In this document: in pieces, positions 8,590 to 17,277 of the stretch
How the letters are laid out: the number at the start of each line of letters is the position of its first letter
Position numbering within the stretch: the first letter of the stretch is position 1
Assembly: GCA_937884755.1 (NCBI GenBank)
Contig: CAKZYJ010000175.1
Span: 1-43,768, forward strand
Direction: 5' to 3'
Length of the DNA: 43,768 bases
Source: an uncultured Flammeovirgaceae bacterium
Lineage (GTDB): Bacteria > Bacteroidota > Bacteroidia > Cytophagales > Cyclobacteriaceae
Made by a program: the position numbers and the translations under genes
Notes under the pieces: generated by a model
The model's input: only the letters and a program-made list of their open reading frames with translations
What the model was told of the DNA's origin: nothing
Database searches by the model: none

Positions 8590-9618
8590 CTATATTCCGG
8601 GATGCAGAGCTTCCTGCAAACTGGCTCTTACCAGGTCGCCCATTGATCGACTCGCCTCAAACTGAGTAGAACGGTAGTGTTCGGCTAAATCACGTTTCAG
8701 CTGCACCACGTGTGCGGGTGGTGCCAGTGTATCCTTAGTCATAGCTTGCATCAGATCCTGAACCTGGTAGCGGGCGGAACGCATCCGCGTAGCAATTAGT
8801 GCGTGTTCCTCCGTTTGGTACTGCCGTACCGATTCAGGGGTCATCAGCTTCAGTCCTACCTGAATGATAGGATTGTTCTGTTTAAAGTATTGGGGCATGT
8901 AAATACTTTTTCGTCCCTCGTACGATTGCTGATCAAAATCGATGGCCCGAATACGGTAATGAAGTTCATCGAAATCAGGAGTGACGTCCACCACAAAATT
9001 ATTAGCGTGCATATCACCTAATAGTCGTACAAAGCAGCGCTCATTAAACTTTACAAACTCCTTAGCCAGACGGGTGAGGTTCTGATGACCATTGTGTAGT
9101 TGATCCTGAAAGAAACGATCGCCGGGAATCCCTGCAATGTGTTCTTCAATCAGGGTTTGGTCCGCTACCAAGTAGCTAATTCGGTTCGGCGAAAGAATAT
9201 GTTCTAGTTCTAACCCGTAAATACGGGAAGCATCTGCGTTTTTAATATAGAAATAATCGAAGTTATCGTTAATCCGATTCACAATTCTCACGCGAAATGG
9301 ACGGGTATTGCCGTAAATACATAGATCTACCCGGTCTACGTACAAATGTTCCATTACCGAAACGTCTCCGTCAGCCTTTAAAAGGGAGTAGATCATTTTT
9401 AAGGCGTAGTAGATCCAGTCCATATCGTTTTGTGGATAGAATACTGTCACCCACAACGTATCCTGGTTTAGCTTGTCGTACAGCGGTACCGTATTATCGT
9501 AGCGTAGCAGATCCTGATAGGTAATAGGTACCTTCGTCAGGCGCTGATGATCCTGTAAATAGTGGTGTAAATCACCACTTATAGGGTATGTTTCTTTCTT
9601 TCGGGAAATCTTGGGCAT
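8590..9618 (-). CDS. uncharacterised protein with kinase-like (APH-type) catalytic loop
   Basis: I do not recognise a named family. The 342-residue protein contains RLLGDMHANNFVVD (Asp202, Asn207) followed 20 residues later by RAIDFD (Asp227, Asp229). This resembles the HGDxHxxN and IDFD catalytic and metal-binding loops of aminoglycoside phosphotransferase and choline-kinase-type enzymes. Upstream, IKNADAS (Lys126) and LIEEHIAGIPGDRF (about 157-170) could be the nucleotide-binding Lys strand and the hinge. There is no signal peptide. A GTG at 9639 would add seven residues, but the ATG at 9618 is preferred. No resistance or lipid gene adjoins it, so no substrate is suggested. Confidence 0.62.
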   Translation of the reverse strand: MPKISRKKETYPISGDLHHYLQDHQRLTKVPITYQDLLRYDNTVPLYDKLNQDTLWVTVFYPQNDMDWIYYALKMIYSLLKADGDVSVMEHLYVDRVDLCIYGNTRPFRVRIVNRINDNFDYFYIKNADASRIYGLELEHILSPNRISYLVADQTLIEEHIAGIPGDRFFQDQLHNGHQNLTRLAKEFVKFNERCFVRLLGDMHANNFVVDVTPDFDELHYRIRAIDFDQQSYEGRKSIYMPQYFKQNNPIIQVGLKLMTPESVRQYQTEEHALIATRMRSARYQVQDLMQAMTKDTLAPPAHVVQLKRDLAEHYRSTQFEASRSMGDLVRASLQEALHPGI

Positions 9619-9906
9619 AATAGAATCATTGAAAAGCACAATGAAATTATAATATTATGCAATATAAATTCTGATAAATAGCAAAATATAGTACATAAAT
9701 ATTACAATCATGAGAATTACGATATTCGCAAAAAATATGGGGTAATTTTGCAAAATTGTTGAAAGCGAAAGTAATATCAGTTTCGTCTTCCCAGACAGTT
9801 AACCTACGGATTACTGATCATTTAGAAAAAGACTAATATTTTACTAATTTTATATATTTTTGATATTTTTTTTGAAATTTATTTAACAATCTGGGAGTAT
9901 CCTTCG

Positions 9907-9942
9907 TATATTTGCAGTGAACGGTTAACCGAAAGTTTAAAC
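9907..9942 (+). promoter_or_regulatory. candidate promoter -7 box with two palindromes near the start point
   Basis: TATATTTG (9907-9914) matches the Bacteroidota TAnnTTTG -7 element; the -33 element is weak (TTTAAC near 9882). Just downstream, where transcription should begin, is the perfect palindrome CGGTTAACCG (9922-9931), then GTTTAAAC (9935-9942). The 5' leader to the ATG at 9982 would be about 60 nt. The remaining DNA from 9640 to 9906 is AT-rich without a gene. Confidence 0.5.
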
Positions 9943-9981
9943 ACAAAAAATAAGTAGTTAAACCACTAAAAGAGATCAGAA

Positions 9982-10578
9982 ATGAAAACCGTTAAAAACA
10001 CAGTAATGGCTATGGCTGCATTCCTCCTGCTGGTAGGTAATGTGCTAGCCGCCGATGATTCGGACACTAAGATCAGTGTGCGTTCATTGCAGAGCGAGAG
10101 TAAGAAGGCGCTTATACGCGTCGTAAATGCTCAGTCAGTAGAACAAGCGGTACTGCGAATCAAAGATCAGCAAGGCCGTGTTTTACACCGCGAGGTACTT
10201 AAGGGCGAAGATGCGTACATGAAAAAGTACGATTTCTCTAGTCTGCCTACCGGAGAATACGTAGTAGAAGTGCGTACCAGTGCTGGGGTTACCGAAGAGA
10301 CATTTTCACTGAATGAAGGCCAAACCCAAGCCGTATACTTTAAGCCGGCTATTAAAGTAGAACCTCAGAAAGTGAGTGTAGTATTCCAGAACCGAATCAA
10401 CTCACCCGTTTCGTTAAAGTTATTTGATGAGCGAGGCCGGGTACTTTACGAGGAACAGGTAGCCTCTCAGGAGAAATTTGCCAAAGGGCTAGATCTTTCT
10501 AAGCTAAACGGCGGGCAGTATTCACTATCAATCTTGGGCGACAACTACGTGTACACCCGAAGTATTGATGTAAAATAA
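9982..10578 (+). CDS. secreted protein with two tandem sorting-domain-like repeats
   Basis: The 198-residue protein has a clear signal peptide (MKTVKNTVMAMAAFLLLVGN, then VLA, cleavage near residue 24). The mature part consists of two similar beta-sandwich-like units. The first is about residues 42-110 (RIKDQQGRVLHREV, then FSSLPTGEYVVEV). The second is about residues 129-197 (KLFDERGRVLYEEQ, then LSKLNGGQYSLSI). Each resembles the type IX secretion C-terminal sorting domain or DUF3244-type fold, but no passenger domain is attached. It appears monocistronic, with its own promoter candidate and a strong terminator. Its function is unknown. Confidence 0.8.
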   Translation: MKTVKNTVMAMAAFLLLVGNVLAADDSDTKISVRSLQSESKKALIRVVNAQSVEQAVLRIKDQQGRVLHREVLKGEDAYMKKYDFSSLPTGEYVVEVRTSAGVTEETFSLNEGQTQAVYFKPAIKVEPQKVSVVFQNRINSPVSLKLFDERGRVLYEEQVASQEKFAKGLDLSKLNGGQYSLSILGDNYVYTRSIDVK

Positions 10579-10625
10579 TTATCGTTTCATCATTAGAGAA
10601 TTTTTTTGTTAGGTTGTTGTATTGG

Positions 10626-10656
10626 CGCAGGCTCCTTCGGGGGCTTGCGTTTTTTT
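10626..10656 (+). terminator. rho-independent terminator
   Basis: A 10-bp stem (CGCAGGCTCC with GGGGCTTGCG, two G-T pairs) closes on a TTCG tetraloop and is followed by seven T residues. It lies about 48 bp after the stop of the two-repeat secreted protein. Confidence 0.88.
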
Positions 10657-10707
10657 ATCCCATCCCGAAATTCCTTCCCCCACTACGAGACTTACCCACA
10701 AAATGCT

Positions 10708-10715
10708 TATTTTTG
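10708..10715 (+). promoter_or_regulatory. candidate -7 promoter box for pheT
   Basis: TATTTTTG fits TAnnTTTG. No convincing -33 TTTG is seen 19-21 bp upstream. Initiation a few bases downstream would give a leader of about 70 nt carrying the hairpin at 10740-10774. Confidence 0.45.
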
Positions 10716-10739
10716 CCAACCTCAATTTTTTGGGGTCAC

Positions 10740-10774
10740 GAAGGTGCGCATGCAGTAAAAGCGGCCTTCTTTTT
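10740..10774 (+). promoter_or_regulatory. terminator-like hairpin in the pheT leader (candidate attenuator)
   Basis: GAAGG (10740-10744) pairs with CCTTC (10765-10769), and the inner CGC pairs with GCG across an 11-nt loop. TTTTT follows directly. The hairpin ends about 20 nt before the pheT ATG, so if it terminates transcription it would control pheT itself. Confidence 0.45.
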
Positions 10775-10793
10775 CATTTAATAGCATTGGGTA

Positions 10794-13253
10794 ATGAAAA
10801 TTTCTGTTAACTGGCTTAAAGAATTTATTACTGTTTCGGCTAGCACCGAGGAAATAGCCGATAAACTGACCTTATCCGGACTGGAGGTAGAAGGTATTGA
10901 GAAATTTGATCGTATTCCGGGTGGGCTGGAAGGAGTAGTGATTGGTGAGGTGCTCTCCGTAGAGCAGCATCCCAATGCCGACCGGCTGCGCCTCACGCAG
11001 GTAGCCGTAGGAGAAGGCGAACCATTACCCATTGTTTGCGGCGCTCCTAATGTAGCCACGGGGCAAAAGGTAGTAGTAGCCAAGGTAGGTACCACCCTCT
11101 ACCCAACCCAGGGCGATTCATTCAAAATAAAGAAATCCAAGATCCGGGGTGAGGTGTCGCAGGGGATGATCTGCGCTGAAGACGAGATTGGGTTAGGCTC
11201 CCAACACGATGGTATTATGGTACTGGATACAGAACTACCTAACGGAACCCCAGCGGCGACATACTTTGGGCTGGTGTCGGACGACGTGTTGGAAATTGGG
11301 CTTACTCCTAACCGGGCCGATGCTGCCTCCCACTACGGAGTAGCCCGCGACTTAAAAGCCTTGTACCAACAGCCGCTCATACTGCCGGAAGTAGACAGTT
11401 TTACTGTCGATAACCAAGATCTTCCGATTGAGGTAATAGTGGAGAACCACGAAGCTTGCCCCCGCTATTCCGGAGTTACTATAAGCGGAGTAACTGTGCA
11501 GGATTCACCCGACTGGCTGCAAGCTAGGTTGCGGTCTATCGGACTGTCACCGATCAATAATGTGGTGGATGTAACCAACTATGTGTTGCACGGACTGGGT
11601 CAACCGCTCCACGCCTTCGATGCTGAAGCCATCACTGGCGGAAAAGTAGTAGTAAAAACCCTTCCCGGAGGCAGTACCTTCATTACGCTGGATGAGAAAG
11701 AACGAAAGCTCCGGGATAATGATCTGATGATCTGCAATGCTGAAGAAGGCATGTGCATCGCCGGAGTATTCGGGGGAATTAAATCAGGAGTAAAAGAGGG
11801 TACAAAAAATATCTTTCTGGAAAGTGCCTACTTCTCACCAGAATATATCCGTCGTACCGCGCAGTACCACGGGCTTAAGACCGACGCTTCCTTCCGTTAC
11901 GAACGGGGCACTGACCCTACCATTACGGTATATGCGTTAAAGGTAGCCGCTACACTCATTAAGAAAGTTGCCGGTGGAACAATTTCTTCTGAAATGGTAG
12001 ATATATATCCTGACCCGATTGGCTCATTTAAAGTAGAAGTAAAATACAAAAACGTAGATCGGCTCATTGGTAAGCAAATTGACCGAGATGAGATTAATAA
12101 CATACTTCAGAGCCTGGATATCAAGGTGCTGGAAGATGAAATAAAATCCATTCAGCAGTTCGGTGACAAAGCGGTGAAAGAAGGGATTACGGTGCTGGTA
12201 CCACCTTACCGGGTAGACGTGCAGCGGGAGGCTGATGTCATTGAAGAAGTTCTTCGCATCTACGGCTACGATCAGGTAGAAACCTCTGATTATCTGAATA
12301 CTGATTTTATCGCTCGTTTTCCTGAAATTGATGGAGATAAGCTGCGCTTGCGCCTGAGCGAAATGTTGGTCGGAAACGGCTTCTTTGAGATAGTCACTAA
12401 TTCTCTAACCAAACCGGGTTACGCTCAGGCTTTGGGTATTGAACAACAAGCCGTACCCATGTATAATCCGCTCAGCGAAGACCTGAGTGTGATGCGCCAA
12501 AGTCTGCTCTTCTCGGGGTTGGAAGTGATTGCCCACAATGTGAACCGGCAGCAAAAAAATTTAAAATTTTTTGAGTTCGGGACTACCTATACTCGAGAGA
12601 ATGATAAGTATTTGGAAGCAAAGGAGTTAGTCATTTTTATGACGGGCAACCGGCTATCTGAAAGCTGGAAAGCTCCTTCCGAGCCCGTATCTTTTCACGA
12701 TTTGTCCTCGCATATTCGAAGAATTTTTAATAGGTTTGATACTGTTGATGTCATCCAGGTGCCTTTGGATGATCCACTTTTTAGCTATGGTTTACAGCTT
12801 ACCTACCAGGAGAAAACTGTGGCCAAACTTGGCAAGGTTGATGCTAAAGTAGCCAAACTAGCCGAGGTAGATCAGCCAGTTTTTTATGCTACTATTCAGT
12901 GGCGGGCTTTACTAGAGAAGTTGCGGGGCATTTCTACGAAAGAAAGATTATTGTTTCAGGAGATCTCTAAATTTCCTGAGGTAAGGAGAGATTTGTCTTT
13001 AGTATTAGACCGGCGGATAGCATTTAGTGAAGTAGAGCGAGTAGCTAAGGCCTACGGCAATAACTTGGTACGACGTATCAACGTGTTTGATGTGTATGAA
13101 GGAGAGCGTATAGAATCGGGAAAAAAAGCCTACGCGTTAAGCTTCATATTGCAAGATCAGAACCGAACGTTGACTGATAAAATTATTGATAAAACTATGA
13201 ACCGGCTCATGCAGCAATTTGAACAAGAACTCAATGCAGAAATACGTAAATAA
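10794..13253 (+). CDS. pheT: phenylalanine--tRNA ligase beta subunit
   Basis: The 819-residue protein has the full bacterial PheT layout. The order is an EMAP/OB-type tRNA-binding domain (about 43-152, GVVIGEVLSVEQHPNADRL), the B3/B4 editing domain (about 215-385), the B5 domain (about 405-478), the catalytic-like core, and a C-terminal FDX-ACB anticodon-binding domain (about 725-818, KFPEVRRDLSLVLD). With PheS it charges tRNA-Phe; this subunit binds tRNA and edits mischarged Tyr. pheS is not adjacent but lies about 7.4 kb away on the other strand (20619-21659). The start is ATG. The 103-bp gap after it (13254-13356) holds no gene or clear terminator. Confidence 0.97.
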   Translation: MKISVNWLKEFITVSASTEEIADKLTLSGLEVEGIEKFDRIPGGLEGVVIGEVLSVEQHPNADRLRLTQVAVGEGEPLPIVCGAPNVATGQKVVVAKVGTTLYPTQGDSFKIKKSKIRGEVSQGMICAEDEIGLGSQHDGIMVLDTELPNGTPAATYFGLVSDDVLEIGLTPNRADAASHYGVARDLKALYQQPLILPEVDSFTVDNQDLPIEVIVENHEACPRYSGVTISGVTVQDSPDWLQARLRSIGLSPINNVVDVTNYVLHGLGQPLHAFDAEAITGGKVVVKTLPGGSTFITLDEKERKLRDNDLMICNAEEGMCIAGVFGGIKSGVKEGTKNIFLESAYFSPEYIRRTAQYHGLKTDASFRYERGTDPTITVYALKVAATLIKKVAGGTISSEMVDIYPDPIGSFKVEVKYKNVDRLIGKQIDRDEINNILQSLDIKVLEDEIKSIQQFGDKAVKEGITVLVPPYRVDVQREADVIEEVLRIYGYDQVETSDYLNTDFIARFPEIDGDKLRLRLSEMLVGNGFFEIVTNSLTKPGYAQALGIEQQAVPMYNPLSEDLSVMRQSLLFSGLEVIAHNVNRQQKNLKFFEFGTTYTRENDKYLEAKELVIFMTGNRLSESWKAPSEPVSFHDLSSHIRRIFNRFDTVDVIQVPLDDPLFSYGLQLTYQEKTVAKLGKVDAKVAKLAEVDQPVFYATIQWRALLEKLRGISTKERLLFQEISKFPEVRRDLSLVLDRRIAFSEVERVAKAYGNNLVRRINVFDVYEGERIESGKKAYALSFILQDQNRTLTDKIIDKTMNRLMQQFEQELNAEIRK

Positions 13254-13356
13254 CCGCCAGCACCAGTCGTCAGGCTAAGGGCTTAAGCAACCCTCGGTCT
13301 GCCCATCTTAACTAACGTCCAAATCCAAACCACGTCCTGCTAATACGTACGGCTGC

Positions 13357-13656
13357 ATGATCTACTCAAACCCACTCCCTTCGGAAATAGCCACTCTCGA
13401 GCGAAAAATAGAATTACTCCTTACGCAACATAAAGCCCTTCAACAGGAGCTTCACCAAGCGAAACAGGAAAATGAAGCTTTGCAGACGACCTTAGCTGCC
13501 AAAGAAGAAGAAATTGATCATTTTAAAAAATCAATTAAAATCAGTAAACTTGCTCAGTATACAGTAGCTGATCATAACGAAACTACTGAGATAAAGCGTA
13601 CTATTAACGAGTACATCAAGAAAATTGATAAATGCATTGCTCATCTGAGCCAGTAA
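13357..13656 (+). CDS. small coiled-coil protein upstream of zapA
   Basis: The 99-residue protein is dominated by heptad-patterned charged helix (about residues 8-60, e.g. ATLERKIELLLTQHKALQQE), followed by a second helix ending in KKIDKCIAHLSQ. It has no signal or membrane segment. It ends 10 bp before zapA. Position and shape suggest a ZapB-like or ZapA-partner division protein, but that is an inference from context; no sequence motif proves it. The start is ATG at 13357. Confidence 0.72.
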   Translation: MIYSNPLPSEIATLERKIELLLTQHKALQQELHQAKQENEALQTTLAAKEEEIDHFKKSIKISKLAQYTVADHNETTEIKRTINEYIKKIDKCIAHLSQ

Positions 13657-13666
13657 AGCACGCTTC

Positions 13667-13954
13667 ATGGAAGCACTTTCCATAAAAATAAAAATTGGGG
13701 AACGAGAATATCCCATGCGGGTAGAACCCGAAGACGAAGAGCGTATCCGGCAAGCAAGCCGTTTGCTAAACGAGCAAATCCGGATGTATCGCGAGCGTTA
13801 CGGCACTACCGACAAGCAGGATTTACTAGCCGTAGTGGCATTTGATGCGTTTGTAGAAAAGTTAGAACACGAAAAGACCCGTACCGAAGTCGATAGGGTA
13901 ATGATAGAAAAGCTAAGTCGTTTAAATAGATTAGTAAGTCAGGCTATCACTTAA
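13667..13954 (+). CDS. zapA: cell division protein ZapA
   Basis: A 95-residue protein of the ZapA family, which binds FtsZ and bundles its filaments at the division ring. The N-terminal beta-hairpin segment (SIKIKIGEREYPMRVEPEDEE), the RQASRLLNEQI helix, DLLAVVAFDAFVEKL and the C-terminal coiled helix all fit the family. It starts with ATG 10 bp after the coiled-coil gene and is probably co-transcribed with it. Confidence 0.92.
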   Translation: MEALSIKIKIGEREYPMRVEPEDEERIRQASRLLNEQIRMYRERYGTTDKQDLLAVVAFDAFVEKLEHEKTRTEVDRVMIEKLSRLNRLVSQAIT

Positions 13955-14032
13955 CCAGGCTCGGTAACTTATATCAATGATCACCAAAAATACGAACACC
14001 TCGTATTAGTCGTTAATATTCGCTCATCAGTG

Positions 14033-14071
14033 GTTTAGTTAGGCTACTAATTGTAGAATAAATAACTAAAC
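14033..14071 (+). promoter_or_regulatory. stem-loop in the rny leader
   Basis: GTTTAGTTA (14033-14041) is exactly complementary to TAACTAAAC (14063-14071). Within the loop, CTAC (14044-14047) pairs with GTAG (14053-14056). The structure ends 8 nt before the rny ATG. The whole 125-bp zapA-rny gap (13955-14079) could also encode a small RNA; I could not fold a 6S-like structure there. Confidence 0.5.
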
Positions 14072-14079
14072 ATAAAGTC

Positions 14080-15687
14080 ATGGGTGAATCAATCATGATC
14101 CTCCTCATAGCGGTAATCGCCGCCCTAGGAGCCGGCCTATTCATCGGTTTCTACCTCTCGAAACGTAATGTAGACGACCAAGAGAAACAATTGGAGAACC
14201 GAGAAAAGGCCATAAGCCAGCGGGAAGCCGCTATGGAAGCCAAGGCTGAAATGGTAATCAAAGATGCTAAGAGTCAGGCCGAGGCAATAAAAAAAGAAAG
14301 AATTTACGAAGCCAAGGAAAAATTCCTCAAGCTCAAATCTGAGTTTGAAGAAGAGTCTAATCGCAAGAAAAATATTCTGCTTTCTAACGAGAATAAGCTG
14401 AAGCAGCGAGAAGTACGGCTAAACGAACAGGCTGAAAAATTGCGAAAACAGGAGAGTGGCCTGAAAGAAAAAGAGGAAACCATTGAAACTCAACTGGAGC
14501 TAACCCGGAAAAAGCAGAGCGAACTGGAGCGAGTACGGCAGCAGCAGGTGGCTATTCTGGAGAAAGTATCGGGCCTATCGGCCGATGAGGCCCGGCAGCA
14601 GCTCATGAAAAGTCTGGAAGACGAAGCTCACACCCAGGCTACCGCCCTAATCAAAAATATCATTGAAGAAGCCAAACTTACCGCTACCAAAGAAGCGAAG
14701 AAAGTAGTAATCGAAACTATTCAGCGCACGGCTACTGAACACGCGGTAGAAAACTGCGTTTCTATTTTCAATATCGAGAGTGATGACGTGAAGGGTAAAG
14801 TAATTGGCCGGGAGGGCCGTAATATCCGCGCCCTGGAAGCTTCTACCGGAGTGGAAATTATTGTAGATGATACCCCCGAAGCGATTATCATCTCAGGTTT
14901 TGATCCGGTACGGCGGGAGATTGCCCGACTGTCGCTACACCGCCTTGTGCTAGATGGCCGTATTCACCCCGCTCGAATTGAGGAGGTGGTAGCGAAGACC
15001 ACCAAGAATATTGAGGAAGAAATTGTGGAGATCGGTGAACGCACGGTGATTGACCTGGGAATCCACGGCTTGCATCCCGAACTCATCCGGATGATCGGGC
15101 GTATGCGCTACCGCTCTTCTTACGGACAGAACCTGCTTCAGCATTCCCGTGAAGTAGCTAACCTCTGCGCTACCATGGCATCGGAACTAGGGATTAGCCC
15201 TAAGCTAGCCAAACGAGCCGGACTACTACACGACATTGGCAAAGTATGGCCGGATGAACCCGAACTACCCCACGCCCTACTTGGGATGAAGCTGACCGAA
15301 AAGTACGGCGAGCATCCGGATGTATGCAACGCCGTAGGTGCCCACCACGACGAGATTGAGATGACTAGTATTATCTCTCCCATCGTTCAGTCCTGCGATG
15401 CCATATCCGGTGCCCGACCGGGTGCCCGCCGTGAGATCGTAGATTCTTATATTCAGCGGTTAAAAGATCTGGAGGCACTAGGGTTGGATTTTCAGGGAGT
15501 AAGTAAATGCTATGCTATTCAGGCGGGGCGCGAACTGCGGGTGATTGTTGATGCTGAGTCGGTTACTGACGAGCAGGCTGGAACGCTATCCTTTGATATT
15601 TCTCGCAAGATAGAAAAAGATATGCAGTACCCCGGCCAGGTAAAAGTTACCGTAATTCGGGAAATGAGGGCCGTGAACTACGCCTAA
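14080..15687 (+). CDS. rny: ribonuclease Y
   Basis: The 535-residue endoribonuclease is membrane-anchored by one N-terminal helix (about residues 5-26). A long charged coiled coil follows (about 30-200). A KH RNA-binding domain with [10 protein letters not shown] (241-250) comes next, then an HD metal-dependent hydrolase domain with His355 (HSREVANLC) and the LLHDIGKVW motif (His384-Asp385). RNase Y starts mRNA decay. The length and motif order are typical. The start is ATG at 14080, with a second ATG five codons later. It ends tail-to-tail with the NSS transporter gene 20 bp away. Confidence 0.97.
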   Translation: MGESIMILLIAVIAALGAGLFIGFYLSKRNVDDQEKQLENREKAISQREAAMEAKAEMVIKDAKSQAEAIKKERIYEAKEKFLKLKSEFEEESNRKKNILLSNENKLKQREVRLNEQAEKLRKQESGLKEKEETIETQLELTRKKQSELERVRQQQVAILEKVSGLSADEARQQLMKSLEDEAHTQATALIKNIIEEAKLTATKEAKKVVIETIQRTATEHAVENCVSIFNIESDDVKGKVIGREGRNIRALEASTGVEIIVDDTPEAIIISGFDPVRREIARLSLHRLVLDGRIHPARIEEVVAKTTKNIEEEIVEIGERTVIDLGIHGLHPELIRMIGRMRYRSSYGQNLLQHSREVANLCATMASELGISPKLAKRAGLLHDIGKVWPDEPELPHALLGMKLTEKYGEHPDVCNAVGAHHDEIEMTSIISPIVQSCDAISGARPGARREIVDSYIQRLKDLEALGLDFQGVSKCYAIQAGRELRVIVDAESVTDEQAGTLSFDISRKIEKDMQYPGQVKVTVIREMRAVNYA

Positions 15688-15707
15688 TAGCTGTTTCTGT
15701 GGCCGAA

Positions 15708-17078
15708 TTACCCGATTATCTGAATACCAAAGAACTTTTCCAGCACGGTAAATAAGAAAATCAGGCTGAGAATCAGCGGGCACACGTAGCGTAAAGCGAT
15801 TTTCAGATAAATAGCCACCCAGTTCGGAATGGTATAGTGGCCATCACTAGAAAGCTCCTGTATCAGCTGGTCGGGACGCCAGACATAAGCCACAAATAGT
15901 GAGATAAGTAGCCCGGCCAGCGGTAAGAAAGTATTGCTAGAGAGGTCGGAAATCAAGGTCATAAAGTCTGCCGTAGTTCCTCCGTAGGTGATAAAGCTGG
16001 TAAAAAACTCTGATGAACCATTCCCCAGCATAGAGGGTAATCCCAACAAGAAAATAACTGTAGCGGACAGTATTACCGCCTTAAAGCGGGAAAACTGATG
16101 CTCATCTTTTAGATAGGCAACCGAAACCTCTAAAATTGAAACGGTAGAGGTAAGCGCAGCAAACGAAAGTAGTAGAAAGAACAAGCTACCGATAATCGTT
16201 CCCCAAACTGTACCTAAGGATGCAAACACGGCTGGTAGTGCCATAAATACTAATCCTGGTCCACCTTCGGCATCCAGTCCCTGGGAAAAAACAAAAGGAA
16301 ACAGCATAAAGCCTGCCATAAAGGCGATTAGCACATCCATCACGGTGACAGCTACTGCTGAAGAGAGAATGCTATCTTTTTTGCTGAGGTAGCTACCGTA
16401 GGTCATCAGTCCACCCAGCCCTAGTGACAGTGAGAAGAATGCGTGACCCAGTGCGTTGTAGATTACGTCCAGGTTGATTTTGCTAACATCCGGTACCAGA
16501 TAGAAAGATAATCCCTCTCCGGCACCCGGCAACGTTAGAGCGTAGCCAGCTAAACCCAGCATAATGGCGATCAAAACCGGCATCAGTATTTTGGTGTACT
16601 TTTCAATACCGGCCGATACGCCCTGGGCGACAATAAAGCCAGTGGCAACCATAAATAGTATGGAGTAGACCGAAATACGCGGAATGTTCTGTACGTACTG
16701 CGGAAACTGCTCGCCAATGGCAAAATTACCAATAAGCATCTCAATAAAATAGCCGAACGACCAGCCGGCTACCACATTGTAAAACGAGAGAATAAACAGG
16801 CTTACAACTACCTGCAGCAGACCGATCACCGCCCAGCGGGGAAACCCTAGTACCTTAAACGCTCCGTAGGCGTTTCGTTGTGTCCGTCGGCCAATTGCGA
16901 TCTCCGATACCAGAATAGGAAAGCAGAGCACGAAACAGAAAAAAAGATAGACGATAATAAACGCCGCCCCGCCACTTTCGCCTACTTCAAACGGAAACTT
17001 CCAGATATTTCCTAACCCAATGGCACTACCCGCCGCGGCCATAATAAACCCTAACCGACTACTAAAATGACTTCGCAT
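15708..17078 (-). CDS. sodium-dependent transporter of the NSS (SLC6/LeuT) family
   Basis: The 456-residue membrane protein has about 11-12 predicted helices. The first helix carries GSAIGLGNIWKFPF, the unwound Na+/substrate-binding segment of LeuT-fold NSS transporters. These inner-membrane symporters usually import amino acids with Na+; the exact substrate is not predictable here. The length fits the bacterial family. The start is ATG at 17078. A candidate promoter box lies 33 bp upstream. Confidence 0.93.
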   Translation of the reverse strand: MRSHFSSRLGFIMAAAGSAIGLGNIWKFPFEVGESGGAAFIIVYLFFCFVLCFPILVSEIAIGRRTQRNAYGAFKVLGFPRWAVIGLLQVVVSLFILSFYNVVAGWSFGYFIEMLIGNFAIGEQFPQYVQNIPRISVYSILFMVATGFIVAQGVSAGIEKYTKILMPVLIAIMLGLAGYALTLPGAGEGLSFYLVPDVSKINLDVIYNALGHAFFSLSLGLGGLMTYGSYLSKKDSILSSAVAVTVMDVLIAFMAGFMLFPFVFSQGLDAEGGPGLVFMALPAVFASLGTVWGTIIGSLFFLLLSFAALTSTVSILEVSVAYLKDEHQFSRFKAVILSATVIFLLGLPSMLGNGSSEFFTSFITYGGTTADFMTLISDLSSNTFLPLAGLLISLFVAYVWRPDQLIQELSSDGHYTIPNWVAIYLKIALRYVCPLILSLIFLFTVLEKFFGIQIIG

Positions 17079-17110
17079 AATGAAACGAATTTTACTTCTT
17101 GATTACACGA

Positions 17111-17118
17111 CAAAAGTA
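17111..17118 (-). promoter_or_regulatory. candidate -7 promoter box for the NSS transporter
   Basis: On the minus strand this reads TACTTTTG, matching TAnnTTTG. No exact -33 TTTG lies at the usual spacing. The leader would be about 27 nt. Confidence 0.4.
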
Positions 17119-17277
17119 CGAGGCTTAGTAGGGAAATAGTCTAAACAGATGGTATACATTAAGTAAACATGGGCGAAAAAAAGTGAATTAGCTTGGGCGT
17201 TAGGCCAAAGATCTGTGATGCCTTCTTAGTTATACCATCTATAAAGTGTATTTTACTTTAGATTATCGATCTTGAGC

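Noticed and set aside
10622-10810. Small frame before pheT as a Phe leader peptide
   Set aside because: It overlaps the terminator at 10626-10656, runs into pheT, and its Phe codons are few and not next to the hairpin. The inner ATG at 10704 lies before the predicted start point.
13955-14079. 6S RNA gene between zapA and rny
   Set aside because: The position resembles known zapA-linked 6S genes, but I could not find a closing stem with a central bubble. A covariance-model search (RF00013) would decide.
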